Source: Hyphomicrobiales bacterium (lineage in GTDB: Bacteria > Pseudomonadota > Alphaproteobacteria > Rhizobiales > Rhizobiaceae). From it: a stretch of 64,000 bases of DNA. The notes under the pieces are model-generated. The model saw only the letters and a list, made by a program, of their open reading frames with translations. It was not told the origin of the DNA and made no database searches. The stretch lies in contig UBWZ01000019.1 in NCBI GenBank assembly GCA_900469345.1, forward strand, positions 16,641-80,640, in the 5' to 3' direction. The position numbers and the translations under genes were made by a program. Positions 8,468-17,159 of the stretch are shown one piece after another. Numbering within the stretch: the stretch's first letter is position 1; every line of letters begins with the position of its first letter.

Positions 8468-9991
8468 CTAGCGCAGAGCCTCCGGCAGCAGCGCTGCAGG
8501 GAAGTCCTGATAGGACACGGGGCGCAGGAAGCGGTAGATCGCAAGCGTGCCCACTGAGGTCGTTCTGCCGTCCGAGGTCGCCGGGTAGGGGCCGCCATGC
8601 ACCATTGCCGGTGATACTTCCACGCCGGTGCCGAAACCGTTGACGAGCAGGCGGCCTGCCAGCATCTCCAGCTTCAGACGAAGCTCTGCGGCTGCATCAA
8701 GATCGCTGTCGTCGACGTGCAGGGCGATCGTCAGCTGGCCTTCGAGCCCGTCGAGAATGGCTTCGAGCTCTGCCATGTCGCGGCACTTTACCACGAGGCC
8801 GGCGGCGCCGAACACTTCGTCCTGCAGTTCGTGATGGGCCTGGAAAGCCGCAGCTGTTGTCTGGAACAGGGAGGCGACGCCGTCATAGTCGCCGCCGGTC
8901 TTGCCCTTGGCGACAAGTTCCACTTCCGGATGCTGTTCGAGCTTTGCGACGCCCTCGCTGTATGCCTTGCCGATGGATCCCGTCAGCATGGTCTGTGCCG
9001 GCATCTCGGGAAGCATCTGGCCTGCCTTGGCGACGAAGGTCTTCAGGTCCTCGCCGTCCAAGGCGATCAGCAGGCCCGGATTGGTGCAGAACTGGCCGGC
9101 GCCAAGCACCAGCGAGTTGACGAAGCCGGTCGCAATCTGTTCTGCGCGGCTCTTAAGCGCACCTGGAAACAGGATGACCGGGTTGATGCTGCTCATCTCG
9201 GCATAGACCGGGATCGGCTGCTTGCGTTCGGAGGCGATCTTCATCAGCGCGGTTCCGCCGCGGCGCGATCCCGTAAAGCCGACGGCGCGAATGCGCGGGT
9301 CCGCAACCAGGGTCTGGCCAACTTCGAAGCCGGTGTCGAACAGCATGGCGAAAACGCCGGCCGGGAGGCCGCTTTTCTCGACAGCGCGCTGTACAGCCTT
9401 GCCGACCAGTTCGGACGTGCCCGGATGCGCCGAATGCGCCTTGACCACGACGGGGCAGCCGGCCGCCAGGGCCGAAGCCGTATCGCCACCGGCAACGGAG
9501 AAGGCGAGCGGAAAGTTCGATGCGCCGAACACCGCGACCGGACCGACGGCGACATTGCGCAGTCTCAGGTCAGGCTTGGGTGCCGGCTTGCGCTCGGGAT
9601 TGGCCGGGTCGAAGCGCAGTTCCTGGAAACCGCCCTCGCGGACCTCCTTGGCGAACAGCCGAAGCTGGCCGGCCGTGCGTCCACGTTCGCCTTCGAGGCG
9701 ACCGCGCGGCAGGCCGGTTTCCGCCATGGCGCGCACGACGAGATCGTCGCCGATCGCTTCGATTTCTGCAGCGATCGCTTCGAGAAACGCGGCACGAGCC
9801 TCCAGCGACGTTTCGCGGTAGACGTCGAAGGCCTCCCAGGCGAGCTTGGTCGCCGCTTCGACATCGGCTTTCGTCGCGCCGCCGAACGATCCTTCGAGGG
9901 GCTTTCCCGTCGAGGCCTCAATGGCGGAGAACTCTCCGTTCGATCCGCGCGTCTCCTTGCCTCCGATCAGGAGGCTGCCGCTAATGGTCAT
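8468..9991 (-). CDS. Aldehyde dehydrogenase, alpha-ketoglutaric semialdehyde (2,5-dioxovalerate) dehydrogenase type
   Basis: 507 aa. It resembles the NADP-preferring KGSADH group that oxidises 2,5-dioxopentanoate to 2-oxoglutarate at the end of pentose, hexarate and hydroxyproline catabolism. Catalytic Cys302 is in GAGQFCTNPG and the general base Glu265 in YAEMSSINPV, the form seen in this subgroup; GFTGSRRGG is the cofactor loop. The ATG at 9991 has AAAGGGAC upstream; longer in-frame starts are unsupported. No hydroxyproline or sugar-acid gene adjoins it, although a hydroxyproline-dehydratase-like gene lies 8 kb away (18270). Confidence 0.87.
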   Translation of the reverse strand: MTISGSLLIGGKETRGSNGEFSAIEASTGKPLEGSFGGATKADVEAATKLAWEAFDVYRETSLEARAAFLEAIAAEIEAIGDDLVVRAMAETGLPRGRLEGERGRTAGQLRLFAKEVREGGFQELRFDPANPERKPAPKPDLRLRNVAVGPVAVFGASNFPLAFSVAGGDTASALAAGCPVVVKAHSAHPGTSELVGKAVQRAVEKSGLPAGVFAMLFDTGFEVGQTLVADPRIRAVGFTGSRRGGTALMKIASERKQPIPVYAEMSSINPVILFPGALKSRAEQIATGFVNSLVLGAGQFCTNPGLLIALDGEDLKTFVAKAGQMLPEMPAQTMLTGSIGKAYSEGVAKLEQHPEVELVAKGKTGGDYDGVASLFQTTAAAFQAHHELQDEVFGAAGLVVKCRDMAELEAILDGLEGQLTIALHVDDSDLDAAAELRLKLEMLAGRLLVNGFGTGVEVSPAMVHGGPYPATSDGRTTSVGTLAIYRFLRPVSYQDFPAALLPEALR

Positions 9992-10217
9992 GAGATGTCC
10001 CTTTCGATCATGGCATAAGCCATGGATATGGTGATCTGACGCCGCGAGTTCTAACGGGCCGGATGCGCCGAGGGAAGCACCGCAAGCCAAAAAGTATGAT
10101 TTTATGCCGTGGGAAGATGGCCTTGGACGTGCATATCGAAGATTGCGGGCGGATGGCCGCGTGTGGCCTGCCGAGCGCCAGCTGGCGCACGGAAAAGGGA
10201 GGTGGAAAACGTCCCGC

Positions 10218-10418
10218 CTATTGCAGCAGGTCGTCCATGCGCCGATAGAACTGCTCCGCACGCTCCTGACGCAGTCGCTCGATACCGAGTTCGACATACC
10301 GTCGCTTTGCGTTTTCGAGGCTGTCGGCAAAGGCTGAGCGGTCGATGCCGTCCGCATCCAGCATCAACTGGATCAGCGGATCGTTGATTGCTTCTGCCAA
10401 GGTAAGGTCGTCCATCAT
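10218..10418 (-). CDS. Small conserved-looking hypothetical protein
   Basis: 66 aa: an acidic N-terminal half (MMDDLTLAEAINDPLIQLML) and a charged helical C-terminal half (ENAKRRYVELGIERLRQERA). No domain recognised and no export signal. A perfect AGGAGG six bases before the ATG at 10418 and protein-like composition argue it is a real gene. Orphan position between the aldehyde dehydrogenase promoter and a porin gene. Confidence 0.62.
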   Translation of the reverse strand: MMDDLTLAEAINDPLIQLMLDADGIDRSAFADSLENAKRRYVELGIERLRQERAEQFYRRMDDLLQ

Positions 10419-10741
10419 TCGGGTCCTCCTGAATGCTCCTAACGCCTAAACCATGATTGCGACCGCAATGTCACAAGTGGGGGGATTCACGAATTCGTGC
10501 ATGCCGCAAACCGGCGCGTCCGCAGGGCGCTCACGCAAGCGTGAGCGTCTGAAAAGGCGATCGGCTCCAGCCCATCGACGCAGTTAAGGATCTCTTTATA
10601 AATTCATGAAAATGAATAGAGACCGGTGCGAGATGGGATGCGTTCGAGGGGTCTGGGTGGACCGCGCGACCGTCTCGCGGGTGAAGCCGGATGTATCGCC
10701 TGCGCATCCGCCGTCTAGCAGGCTTTGTATGGAGTATGACA
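10419..10741. other. 323-bp divergent intergenic region with an isolated palindrome
   Basis: Promoter region between the small hypothetical gene and the outer-membrane protein gene. It contains a perfect hairpin at 10528-10547 (CGCTCACG, CAAG loop, CGTGAGCG) without a U-tract, and an AT-rich stretch at about 10589-10620 that could hold the promoter of the outer-membrane protein. No gene seen. Confidence 0.45.
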
Positions 10742-11386
10742 ATGACCTTCAAATCTCGCGCTCTTGCTGCAACGGCAGCTCTGTCCCTCGGCACCACCCT
10801 GGCTGCGCCTCTCTGGGCTGCAGATCTCACCACCTCCTACCAGGAACCACCCGCCTACAGCGAACCGTCCTCGGCCTCGACCGACTGGACCGGCGCCTAT
10901 GCCGGTGTCCATGGCGGCGTAACCTCGCCCAAGATCAATCCGTTCGACGGCGGCAAGGGCATGAACCTCGGCGTTCACGGCGGCTATAACGCCGACGTCG
11001 GCGGTGCGGTGGTCGGCGGCGAGCTCGACTATTCCTATCTCGGCGATGCCGATGTGAACGTCAGGAATGGCAAGCTCAACGAGCGCCATCGCCTTGCTGC
11101 CAAGGCCAAGGCTGGCGTTCCGCTCGGCCAGACGCTCATCTACGGCACGGGCGGTCTCGCAATGACCAACTTCCGTGACAATGGCGCAACCTCCGGTCCG
11201 GATGGCTGGAAGCCCGGCCTTCTGCTTGGCGCCGGCATCGAACAGAAGCTGACCGGCAACATTTCGGCCCGCGTCGAATACGATTACGTCATGACCAGCA
11301 ATGTCCGCAGCTACACCGGCGGCGTCGAGAGCAAGCGTGACGTCCACGATCATTCGATCACAGCCGGCATCGACTACAAGTTCTAG
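10742..11386 (+). CDS. Outer-membrane beta-barrel protein (Omp25/opacity family)
   Basis: 214 aa. A signal peptide (MTFKSRALAATAALSLGTTL, cut near PLWAA) is followed by a Pro/Ser-rich linker and an eight-stranded barrel domain of the Omp25/OmpA-like type, beginning DWTGAYAGVHGG and ending DHSITAGIDYKF with the C-terminal aromatic residue expected of barrel proteins. It is a structural outer-membrane protein, abundant in rhizobia and Brucella. I chose ATG 10742 because GGAG lies seven bases before it; the ATG at 10736 is too close to that site. Confidence 0.87.
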   Translation: MTFKSRALAATAALSLGTTLAAPLWAADLTTSYQEPPAYSEPSSASTDWTGAYAGVHGGVTSPKINPFDGGKGMNLGVHGGYNADVGGAVVGGELDYSYLGDADVNVRNGKLNERHRLAAKAKAGVPLGQTLIYGTGGLAMTNFRDNGATSGPDGWKPGLLLGAGIEQKLTGNISARVEYDYVMTSNVRSYTGGVESKRDVHDHSITAGIDYKF

Positions 11387-11481
11387 ACTGTCAGTCGGAG
11401 TTCAGGTTCCAAAGCGTTCGCGGCAGCGTCGCGTGTCCTCCAGGCACGCGGCGTTGTCGTATTCGCAGCTCCGGTTGCCCC

Positions 11482-12024
11482 TCAGTTGTCGATCACCTGC
11501 TGCGCCACGACGCTTGCGATGACCTGGTCGGTGCCCTTGGGATAGCGTGGCAGGGCCACGGTGATGGCACCTTCGCGACCGGCGACCTGCGCGGAATAGC
11601 GCTTGTAGATCGTATCCTCGCCGGTTTCCTCTCCCATGGACTTCGCCTGCACCACCGCCAGCAGCGCCCTTTCGAAGGCTGCGGCATCCGTGCCCGACAG
11701 GGCGACCGTACAGCCCTCGACCGGCTTGCCGGCAATCTCGGCCTTGTAGACCACCAGGGCCTGGAATGCGTCCGCTTCGCCCTTGCTGGCGATCCAGCCT
11801 TCTATGGCGGAAGGTTCTCCGACGGGCGTGAAGGCCATCGCCATGTCGGCCGCAAGCTCCGGCCACTCCTCATGTTTGGCAAGCGCCACCGTCTTGTCGA
11901 AACGCGGTCCCTCCGCCAGACAGCGGGTCCGGAAAACCTCGACGGCCGGACCCGCATCCTGCCCGCTTGCCGTAGCCGCGGTAAGGAGGAAAAATGCGAA
12001 GAGCAGAAATGGCTTGGACGTCAT
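11482..12024 (-). CDS. Secreted hypothetical protein (possible NMCC_0638 family)
   Basis: 180 aa with a clear signal peptide (MTSKPFLLFAFFLLTAATAS, cut near SGQ). The mature part begins VEVFRTRCLAEGPRFD and has a second cysteine (VEGCTVALSG), so one disulfide is plausible. The FxxxCL opening resembles small periplasmic proteins annotated as NMCC_0638 family, but I hold that loosely. Convergent with the outer-membrane protein gene; no operon partners. Confidence 0.62.
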   Translation of the reverse strand: MTSKPFLLFAFFLLTAATASGQDAGPAVEVFRTRCLAEGPRFDKTVALAKHEEWPELAADMAMAFTPVGEPSAIEGWIASKGEADAFQALVVYKAEIAGKPVEGCTVALSGTDAAAFERALLAVVQAKSMGEETGEDTIYKRYSAQVAGREGAITVALPRYPKGTDQVIASVVAQQVIDN

Positions 12025-12391
12025 AGGTTCCTCATCGTGGACCGTAGCGCCTGGTCAGAGAGCTTGAACTGGCATAGGCACTGCAGGTCGTCAGGGTTTC
12101 GCGGCATTTTCATGGGCAGGTTCGTCGCGGCAACGATAATCCTTGTTTTTGCGCCGGCGTGCCAGGAGTCCTGATCGTAGATCGGCCCGTGCCCGACAGG
12201 AAGCCCGGTTCGCGAGCGCGTGCCATTGGAAAAGCCGCGCGCTGCTGAAACACGGATCGGCCGTCTCCCGGCCAGCCAGCCTCAGGCAAGCTGCTCGAAG
12301 TACCGATGGACATGCAGTTCATGGAGAAGGCTCTGGCGTCGGGTTCGACCTGGCCGTTTGCCCTGGCGCTAGGTTGAGGGGATAAATTTAC
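12025..12391. other. 367-bp divergent intergenic region
   Basis: Lies between the secreted protein and the glycosyltransferase-like gene, presumably carrying both promoters. Short frames on both strands look like noise. No repeat, terminator or RNA gene recognised. Confidence 0.4.
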
Positions 12392-13270
12392 ATGGACAAG
12401 ATATTGTTTTCGCTGCCAGTTCACGAGCGTCCGGATATTGTCCGCGATCAGATCGAGAACCTTCTGTACTTCACTCCCGGTTCATTGGTCTGCGTTCACG
12501 TGTCCGCGTCGGCGGCCGAATCCGTGGATGAGTACAAGCGCCACTGCGATCTGCCAGGCGTCTTCATCAATCCACGGCGATATGAGACAACCGCCGGCAA
12601 GGGCATCCTGCATACTCATATCAGCAATTTCGAGCACATGGCCTGGCAGGGTGAGGCTTTCGACAAGGTCATGCTCATCTCGTCTAACGAAATGCTGATC
12701 CGCAAGGGTCTGGCAGAGCATGTCTCCCGTTTCCGGCTGGGTGCGCAGACAGAAGTTTTCGACCGCTCGGTGGACTGGCATTTGTTCCGAGCGGAAATGC
12801 TGGACGACGTCCGCGTCAGGGGAATGCTGGACCAGCTTGGCCTGCCGATCTTTTTCGGCGGTCAGGCGGAAGGGCAGTTCTTCAATCGTGAGATCTTCGA
12901 CCAGGTCTACAAGATCTACACGTCGCATTTCCCGATGGCCTCTTGCGGCTTCGTGACCGAGGAAATGATCCCGCCGACGGTTGCCGCGTTCTCGACGATG
13001 AACGGCATCGATGCGGCGCTGCCGATCACTGTCTGCGACTACTGCACGCTGCTGAAGATGGATATCGGCGTCGTCGACAGGATCCGTGAAGGTGTCGGCA
13101 GTCTGGTGTCCGTCAAGATCCCCCGCACGCTGCGTTCGCCGCACCACAACGTGTCTACCCTTGCCAGCATTTTCAGCATCAAACGCGTACCGCGCGAAGA
13201 TTGCGAACTGCGGCGCTACGTCCGGTCCCTGGAAACCGAGGACGCGGCGCGTCCTGTCCTGGTCGCGTAG
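12392..13270 (+). CDS. Putative glycosyltransferase-like protein (core-2/I-branching-like), uncertain
   Basis: 292 aa, cytoplasmic, no signal peptide. The opening KILFSLPVHERPDIVRDQIE with later FDKVMLISSNEMLIRKG recalls the GT-A layout of GT14-type enzymes, in which a strand-loop opening is followed by a segment meaning 'how it looks from here' before the acceptor site; there is no clear DXD metal motif. It could equally be a conserved hypothetical of unknown role. GAGGGGAT lies 8-10 bases before the ATG. It stands alone, so context gives no help; surface polysaccharide modification is a guess. Confidence 0.5.
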   Translation: MDKILFSLPVHERPDIVRDQIENLLYFTPGSLVCVHVSASAAESVDEYKRHCDLPGVFINPRRYETTAGKGILHTHISNFEHMAWQGEAFDKVMLISSNEMLIRKGLAEHVSRFRLGAQTEVFDRSVDWHLFRAEMLDDVRVRGMLDQLGLPIFFGGQAEGQFFNREIFDQVYKIYTSHFPMASCGFVTEEMIPPTVAAFSTMNGIDAALPITVCDYCTLLKMDIGVVDRIREGVGSLVSVKIPRTLRSPHHNVSTLASIFSIKRVPREDCELRRYVRSLETEDAARPVLVA

Positions 13271-13304
13271 TCAGGAGCGAGCGGCCCGCGCATCTACCCG
13301 CCCA

Positions 13305-14195
13305 TCATGGCAGCGGATCGAGGGTTCCGAACCAGGCAACGAGGCCGACCACCACCGTCGCTCCGACGAGCTCGAAGATCGTGCCGGCCGTCAGCGCTCT
13401 GGCGGCCGAACCGGAACGTCCGAGCCGCGGCACGAGATAGTACCGGTTGAAGAGAGCGGCCGCGATCATCATCACGACGACGACAATCTTGGCCGAAAGC
13501 AGCCGCTGATAGGGGATGCTCCAGTCCGTCGGCAGCCCGCCAAGGATCAGCACCGTATTGACGAGGCCGGAGGCCAGCACCAGGGCGACGGCGCCGTGGC
13601 CGACGAGCGAGAACCGGCTAAGGGCGACCCGCGCGCCGTCATGGGTTTCAGGCGTCGCAAGATGCCGCAGGAGCGCCAGGACGGGCACAAGCGCGCCGAT
13701 CCAGAACCCACCCGCCAGCACATGCAGAAGGTCGTTCGCCTGATGCAGCACTAACGCTGCGCCCGCCTTCATTACGGCGTGTCCGGTCAACGTCAGCGAC
13801 AGGAGAAGGCCGGCGGAAAACAGCGCCGTCAGCGGCAGCCGAAGCTTTGCAGGCAGCACCAGGCTGGCGACGAGAAGAAAGAACGCGCTTGCAGCCTGCC
13901 AGAGCCACGCGGTGCCGGCGGATGTCTCGAGCGCGACCGCCGCCAGTACGGAGGGATCCGCTGCGTCCAGCCAGCGCCCCCCTACGATGGCGGCGCTGAC
14001 CGGCAGTGCAAGCAGTGCGGCCGCGGCGATGGTCAGCAGCGAGCCGAAGCGCCAGATGCGGATCTCTTCCCAGACGCGATCGCGCAGCGGCGCCGGGACC
14101 AGCAGGCTGACAAAGCACGAGGCGCCCCACAGTAGTAGCGCAGCAAGATTGCCTGCAAAACGGATTGCGACCAGTGCCGCCTCGGGCTCGTTCAC
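13305..14195 (-). CDS. copD: CopD family copper-resistance/copper-import membrane protein
   Basis: 296 aa, with about eight hydrophobic segments. It fits CopD, an inner-membrane protein that works with periplasmic CopC in copper handling. Histidines that could serve as ligands sit in TLTGHAVMKAG and HQANDLLHVLAGGFWIG, a pattern conserved in the family. I start it at the GTG at 14195, which overlaps the copC stop (GTGA), indicating translational coupling; the longer frame would run inside copC. Regulation is not evident. Confidence 0.87.
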   Translation of the reverse strand: MNEPEAALVAIRFAGNLAALLLWGASCFVSLLVPAPLRDRVWEEIRIWRFGSLLTIAAAALLALPVSAAIVGGRWLDAADPSVLAAVALETSAGTAWLWQAASAFFLLVASLVLPAKLRLPLTALFSAGLLLSLTLTGHAVMKAGAALVLHQANDLLHVLAGGFWIGALVPVLALLRHLATPETHDGARVALSRFSLVGHGAVALVLASGLVNTVLILGGLPTDWSIPYQRLLSAKIVVVVMMIAAALFNRYYLVPRLGRSGSAARALTAGTIFELVGATVVVGLVAWFGTLDPLP

Positions 14196-14545
14196 GGCGC
14201 GACGGTAAACGAGAATGTGCCCTTTGTCTTGTGACCGTCGGTCGACAGGACATGCCACTCGACGCGGTAGGCGCCCGGGGCCGCAGGCACGGTCAACGGC
14301 ACGACCAGCGTCTTGTCGCCATCCTTGAGGCGCGGCGCACTTGTCGCAATGGGCGCCTTGTCCGGACCGGTCACCTCTGCGGCGCTGAACTTGAGGACAA
14401 GAGCTTCGGAAAACGAAAGGTCGATCTCGCTGGGCGCTGCGACGGAGGACCTGTCCGCTGGCGTCGACGAGTTGAGTTTGCCGTGGGCGAAGGCGGCTTG
14501 TGCACCAAGGCAGAGAACGGCGGCGGAAAGGGTGAGACGGTTCAT
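14192..14545 (-). CDS. copC: CopC periplasmic copper-binding protein
   Basis: 117 aa. A signal peptide (MNRLTLSAAVLCLGAQAAFA) is cut before HGKLNSSTPADRS, leaving an N-terminal His that is the family's Cu(II) ligand. The C-terminal VEWHVLSTDGHKTKGTFSF strand supplies the second conserved His (DGH). The Met-rich Cu(I) site of some homologues is absent, so this is a Cu(II)-only type. AAGGA precedes the ATG. It overlaps copD by four bases. Confidence 0.93.
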   Translation of the reverse strand: MNRLTLSAAVLCLGAQAAFAHGKLNSSTPADRSSVAAPSEIDLSFSEALVLKFSAAEVTGPDKAPIATSAPRLKDGDKTLVVPLTVPAAPGAYRVEWHVLSTDGHKTKGTFSFTVAP

Positions 14546-14660
14546 GTCGGCATCCTTGTCGAGATCGTGCGACAGATGGAGTCGCGGCTTACCTGCTTAT
14601 GGCATGTCGGCGGGCCCGGTCGAAGCTCTGCAGCGAAGACGGCCTGCGACCACTCGTCGC

Positions 14661-16178
14661 TCAGTTCTGGGCGAGCGCGGCGCTCGGCGCAAGGAGACAG
14701 TCCGGGCTGACCTTGTAGGCGTTGACGATGTGGCCGGCACGGTAGCCGAAGGGCACTGCGAAGCGCGCGACGACCTCGGCCGGTTCCCCCTGGCACAGCA
14801 GCCTTGCTTCCGAGATATAGAGGACCGGGCTTGGCGCCGCTGCCGTCAGCGGAAACACCTGTTCGTAGTAATTGCGCGGGAAGCCGGAGATCGGCCGTGC
14901 GTGGAGGGAGAAACCGCGGTCGCGCAGCGTGTAGAAGAGGTCGCCCAGGATCGGGCGGTTGTCCGCAACGATCACCCGAACGTGTTCCTGCTCGCCAACC
15001 TTTCCGGCGAAGTCGCTGATGACGCTGCGTCCGACGAACCGTTTCAGGACCAGATCCCCGTTCGGAAGCTTGAACGCCATCGGGAAGACACTCACCACCG
15101 GAATGAGCACGACGGGAATGGCATTGATGACGAGCGAGGTGCGCATGACCGGCCAGGGCCACGCCATCATGACGCCGGTGGCAAGCACGGTCCCGGCTAC
15201 ATAGGCGGGAACCGCCCAGTTGGCATTGGCGCCGCCGAATACGGCCTGGGCCGTCAGCAGGGCGACGCAGGGCAGGGAGAGCCAGGCAAGCGATGTTTCG
15301 GCCGGGCGACGATGTGCTCCGGTAGCCATGCGTCGCAGCGCCCAGAGCATGGCGGCAAACACGATCGGTCCGACCACGCCGAACTGCGCGCCAAGGAAGC
15401 CGATGCCGGACATCAGGTCGAGGCCGCCCTTGCCGCTGCTGCTGTCCCAGTTGGCGATGCTCTCCGTATGCTGGATGGTGATCCCCTTGTGCAGGACATT
15501 CCACCACAGATTGGGGGCGACCACCACGGCGCCTATGCCGCCGGCAAGCAGGGCATCGCGCCAGGCGATGCGGGCCCTCGGCATGAGCAGCATCGCGACC
15601 CCGACGCCCGGCAGAAGAAACAGCACGGAGTACTTCGTGAGGAAGGCGAGGCCGAGACAGAGGCCTAGCCCAGCTGCTGCGCCGATCGAGGAGCGTTCCG
15701 TGAGGCGCAGGAAAAACAGGACCGCTGCAGCGATGAACGTCAACTGGATCGTGTCCGTCGACATCAGCGCGCTGGAAAGAGACACCGCCGGCAGCGTCAC
15801 AAAGGTGATCGCCGCCCAGGGGGCCGTGTCCTGCCCTGTCGTTTGCGAGGCGATCGGCATCAGCAGAAGCGCGGTCGCCATATGGAAGAGCGGCGCGTCG
15901 AGACGCACCCAGAAGCTCGCATCGGACTGCCCGAGCGTGATGAAAAGCCGGATCACCCAGCCGATCATCGGCGGCTTGGAATAATAGCCGAAATCGAGGT
16001 TCTGGCTCCACAGCCAGTATTGTGCCTCGTCCACGAACAGGTCCGTGCGGTTGAAGCCGAGCATCAGGATCCGCCATGCGGTAATGATGAGGACGGCGGC
16101 GACGGCCGATCGCGCACGGAGCGACGGCGGATTGGCGGCGCCGGTTGAGAGGGTCACGGCGGGCTGGCTGGTATCCAT
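14661..16178 (-). CDS. GT39/ArnT-like integral membrane glycosyltransferase
   Basis: 505 aa. It belongs to the PMT_2/ArnT superfamily, which uses polyprenyl-phosphate sugars to decorate lipid A, other lipids or proteins on the periplasmic side. The first extracytoplasmic loop carries the key acidic pair region DLFVDEAQYWLWSQ and FGYYSKPP, standard for the family, followed by about ten membrane spans and a C-terminal soluble domain. The acceptor is unknown. It is 115 bp downstream of copC, but functional linkage is unlikely. No good Shine-Dalgarno precedes the ATG at 16178. Confidence 0.86.
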   Translation of the reverse strand: MDTSQPAVTLSTGAANPPSLRARSAVAAVLIITAWRILMLGFNRTDLFVDEAQYWLWSQNLDFGYYSKPPMIGWVIRLFITLGQSDASFWVRLDAPLFHMATALLLMPIASQTTGQDTAPWAAITFVTLPAVSLSSALMSTDTIQLTFIAAAVLFFLRLTERSSIGAAAGLGLCLGLAFLTKYSVLFLLPGVGVAMLLMPRARIAWRDALLAGGIGAVVVAPNLWWNVLHKGITIQHTESIANWDSSSGKGGLDLMSGIGFLGAQFGVVGPIVFAAMLWALRRMATGAHRRPAETSLAWLSLPCVALLTAQAVFGGANANWAVPAYVAGTVLATGVMMAWPWPVMRTSLVINAIPVVLIPVVSVFPMAFKLPNGDLVLKRFVGRSVISDFAGKVGEQEHVRVIVADNRPILGDLFYTLRDRGFSLHARPISGFPRNYYEQVFPLTAAAPSPVLYISEARLLCQGEPAEVVARFAVPFGYRAGHIVNAYKVSPDCLLAPSAALAQN

Positions 16179-16502
16179 TTCGAATCTACCGGCATCGGTT
16201 TCACGAACACAGTCTCAGTGCCTAGCCCGCAAACACCATAGTTATATGAAGGTTGTCTCCGGCTGCGGGGGATAAGCGGGCAAGGATCTGTGAGCCGGGG
16301 GGCGCCGCCCGCCTAATCCGCGGCATTTCTAATACGGCTTGAATTTCAAGCATGCCCCACCATCTACTGCGCATATCCGTCCCTGATGACCGCCTGCAGC
16401 GATGCTTGACCGTCTTGCGTTTACGGTCGTCCGGGAAGCCGGGGAGGCTCCCTTGTCCCGGTGTCGAGCGCCCACCCTTGATTTAATCCATTGCGAGCGT
16501 TC
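16179..16502. other. 324-bp divergent intergenic region
   Basis: Between the GT39 gene and the serine hydrolase; presumably holds both promoters. I see no terminator, repeat or RNA gene in it. Confidence 0.4.
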
Positions 16503-17099
16503 ATGGACAGCAACCGCCATCTCGTCGTCTTCCTGCATGGCATCGGGGCGTCCGGCGCCCAACTCATGCCTCTCGCTTCGTCCTGGCGGTCGTCGCTGCC
16601 CGACACCAGGTTCGTGGCGCCGGACGCGCCTTTCCATCATCCCCGCGGGCATCAGTGGTTTGCCGTTGACGGCAGCCAGCTGCGGCCGGACCGCATCCAG
16701 ACGGTGCGCGACGCGTTTGATGACACCGTCAGCGCGCTCATCGAGCGCGAGGGATTTGAGGCGTCGCTTGATCGCGTCGCTTTTGTCGGAGTGTCGCAAG
16801 GGGCCATCGTTGCACTCGACGCCATAGCGTCCGGCCGCTGGCAGATCGGCGCGCTGGTCTCCTTTGCCGGCCTTCTTCCCCCGACCGCGGTGTCGCCAAA
16901 AGGCAGCCGCACACCCGTCCTCCTCGTCCACGGCGAGGATGACCGGACCATCCCGCCGATGGCGTCGACCATCGCAGCCGGTCAGCTCAGGCAGGCGGGG
17001 TTCAAGGTCGAGATCGACCTGTTGCCGGGGGTCGGCCATACCGTATCTCCTGGCGGAGCGGAAAAGGCGCTGCAATTCCTGCAACGATCGCTAGGCTGA
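16503..17099 (+). CDS. Phospholipase/carboxylesterase-family alpha/beta hydrolase
   Basis: 198 aa. A compact alpha/beta hydrolase of the bacterial carboxylesterase/phospholipase (YpfH-like) family. The opening HLVVFLHGIGASGAQLMPLA holds the oxyanion HG, the nucleophile Ser is in FVGVSQGAIV, Asp in VHGEDDRTIP and His in LPGVGHTVSP, so the triad is complete. No export signal, so cytoplasmic. I use the ATG at 16503; the TTG four codons earlier is possible. The substrate cannot be named. Confidence 0.83.
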   Translation: MDSNRHLVVFLHGIGASGAQLMPLASSWRSSLPDTRFVAPDAPFHHPRGHQWFAVDGSQLRPDRIQTVRDAFDDTVSALIEREGFEASLDRVAFVGVSQGAIVALDAIASGRWQIGALVSFAGLLPPTAVSPKGSRTPVLLVHGEDDRTIPPMASTIAAGQLRQAGFKVEIDLLPGVGHTVSPGGAEKALQFLQRSLG

Positions 17100-17159
17100 T
17101 AGCCTGTCCAGCGGAAGAGGCCGGCACAGCGCCCAATTTAAAGTCGATGGATCGAGATC

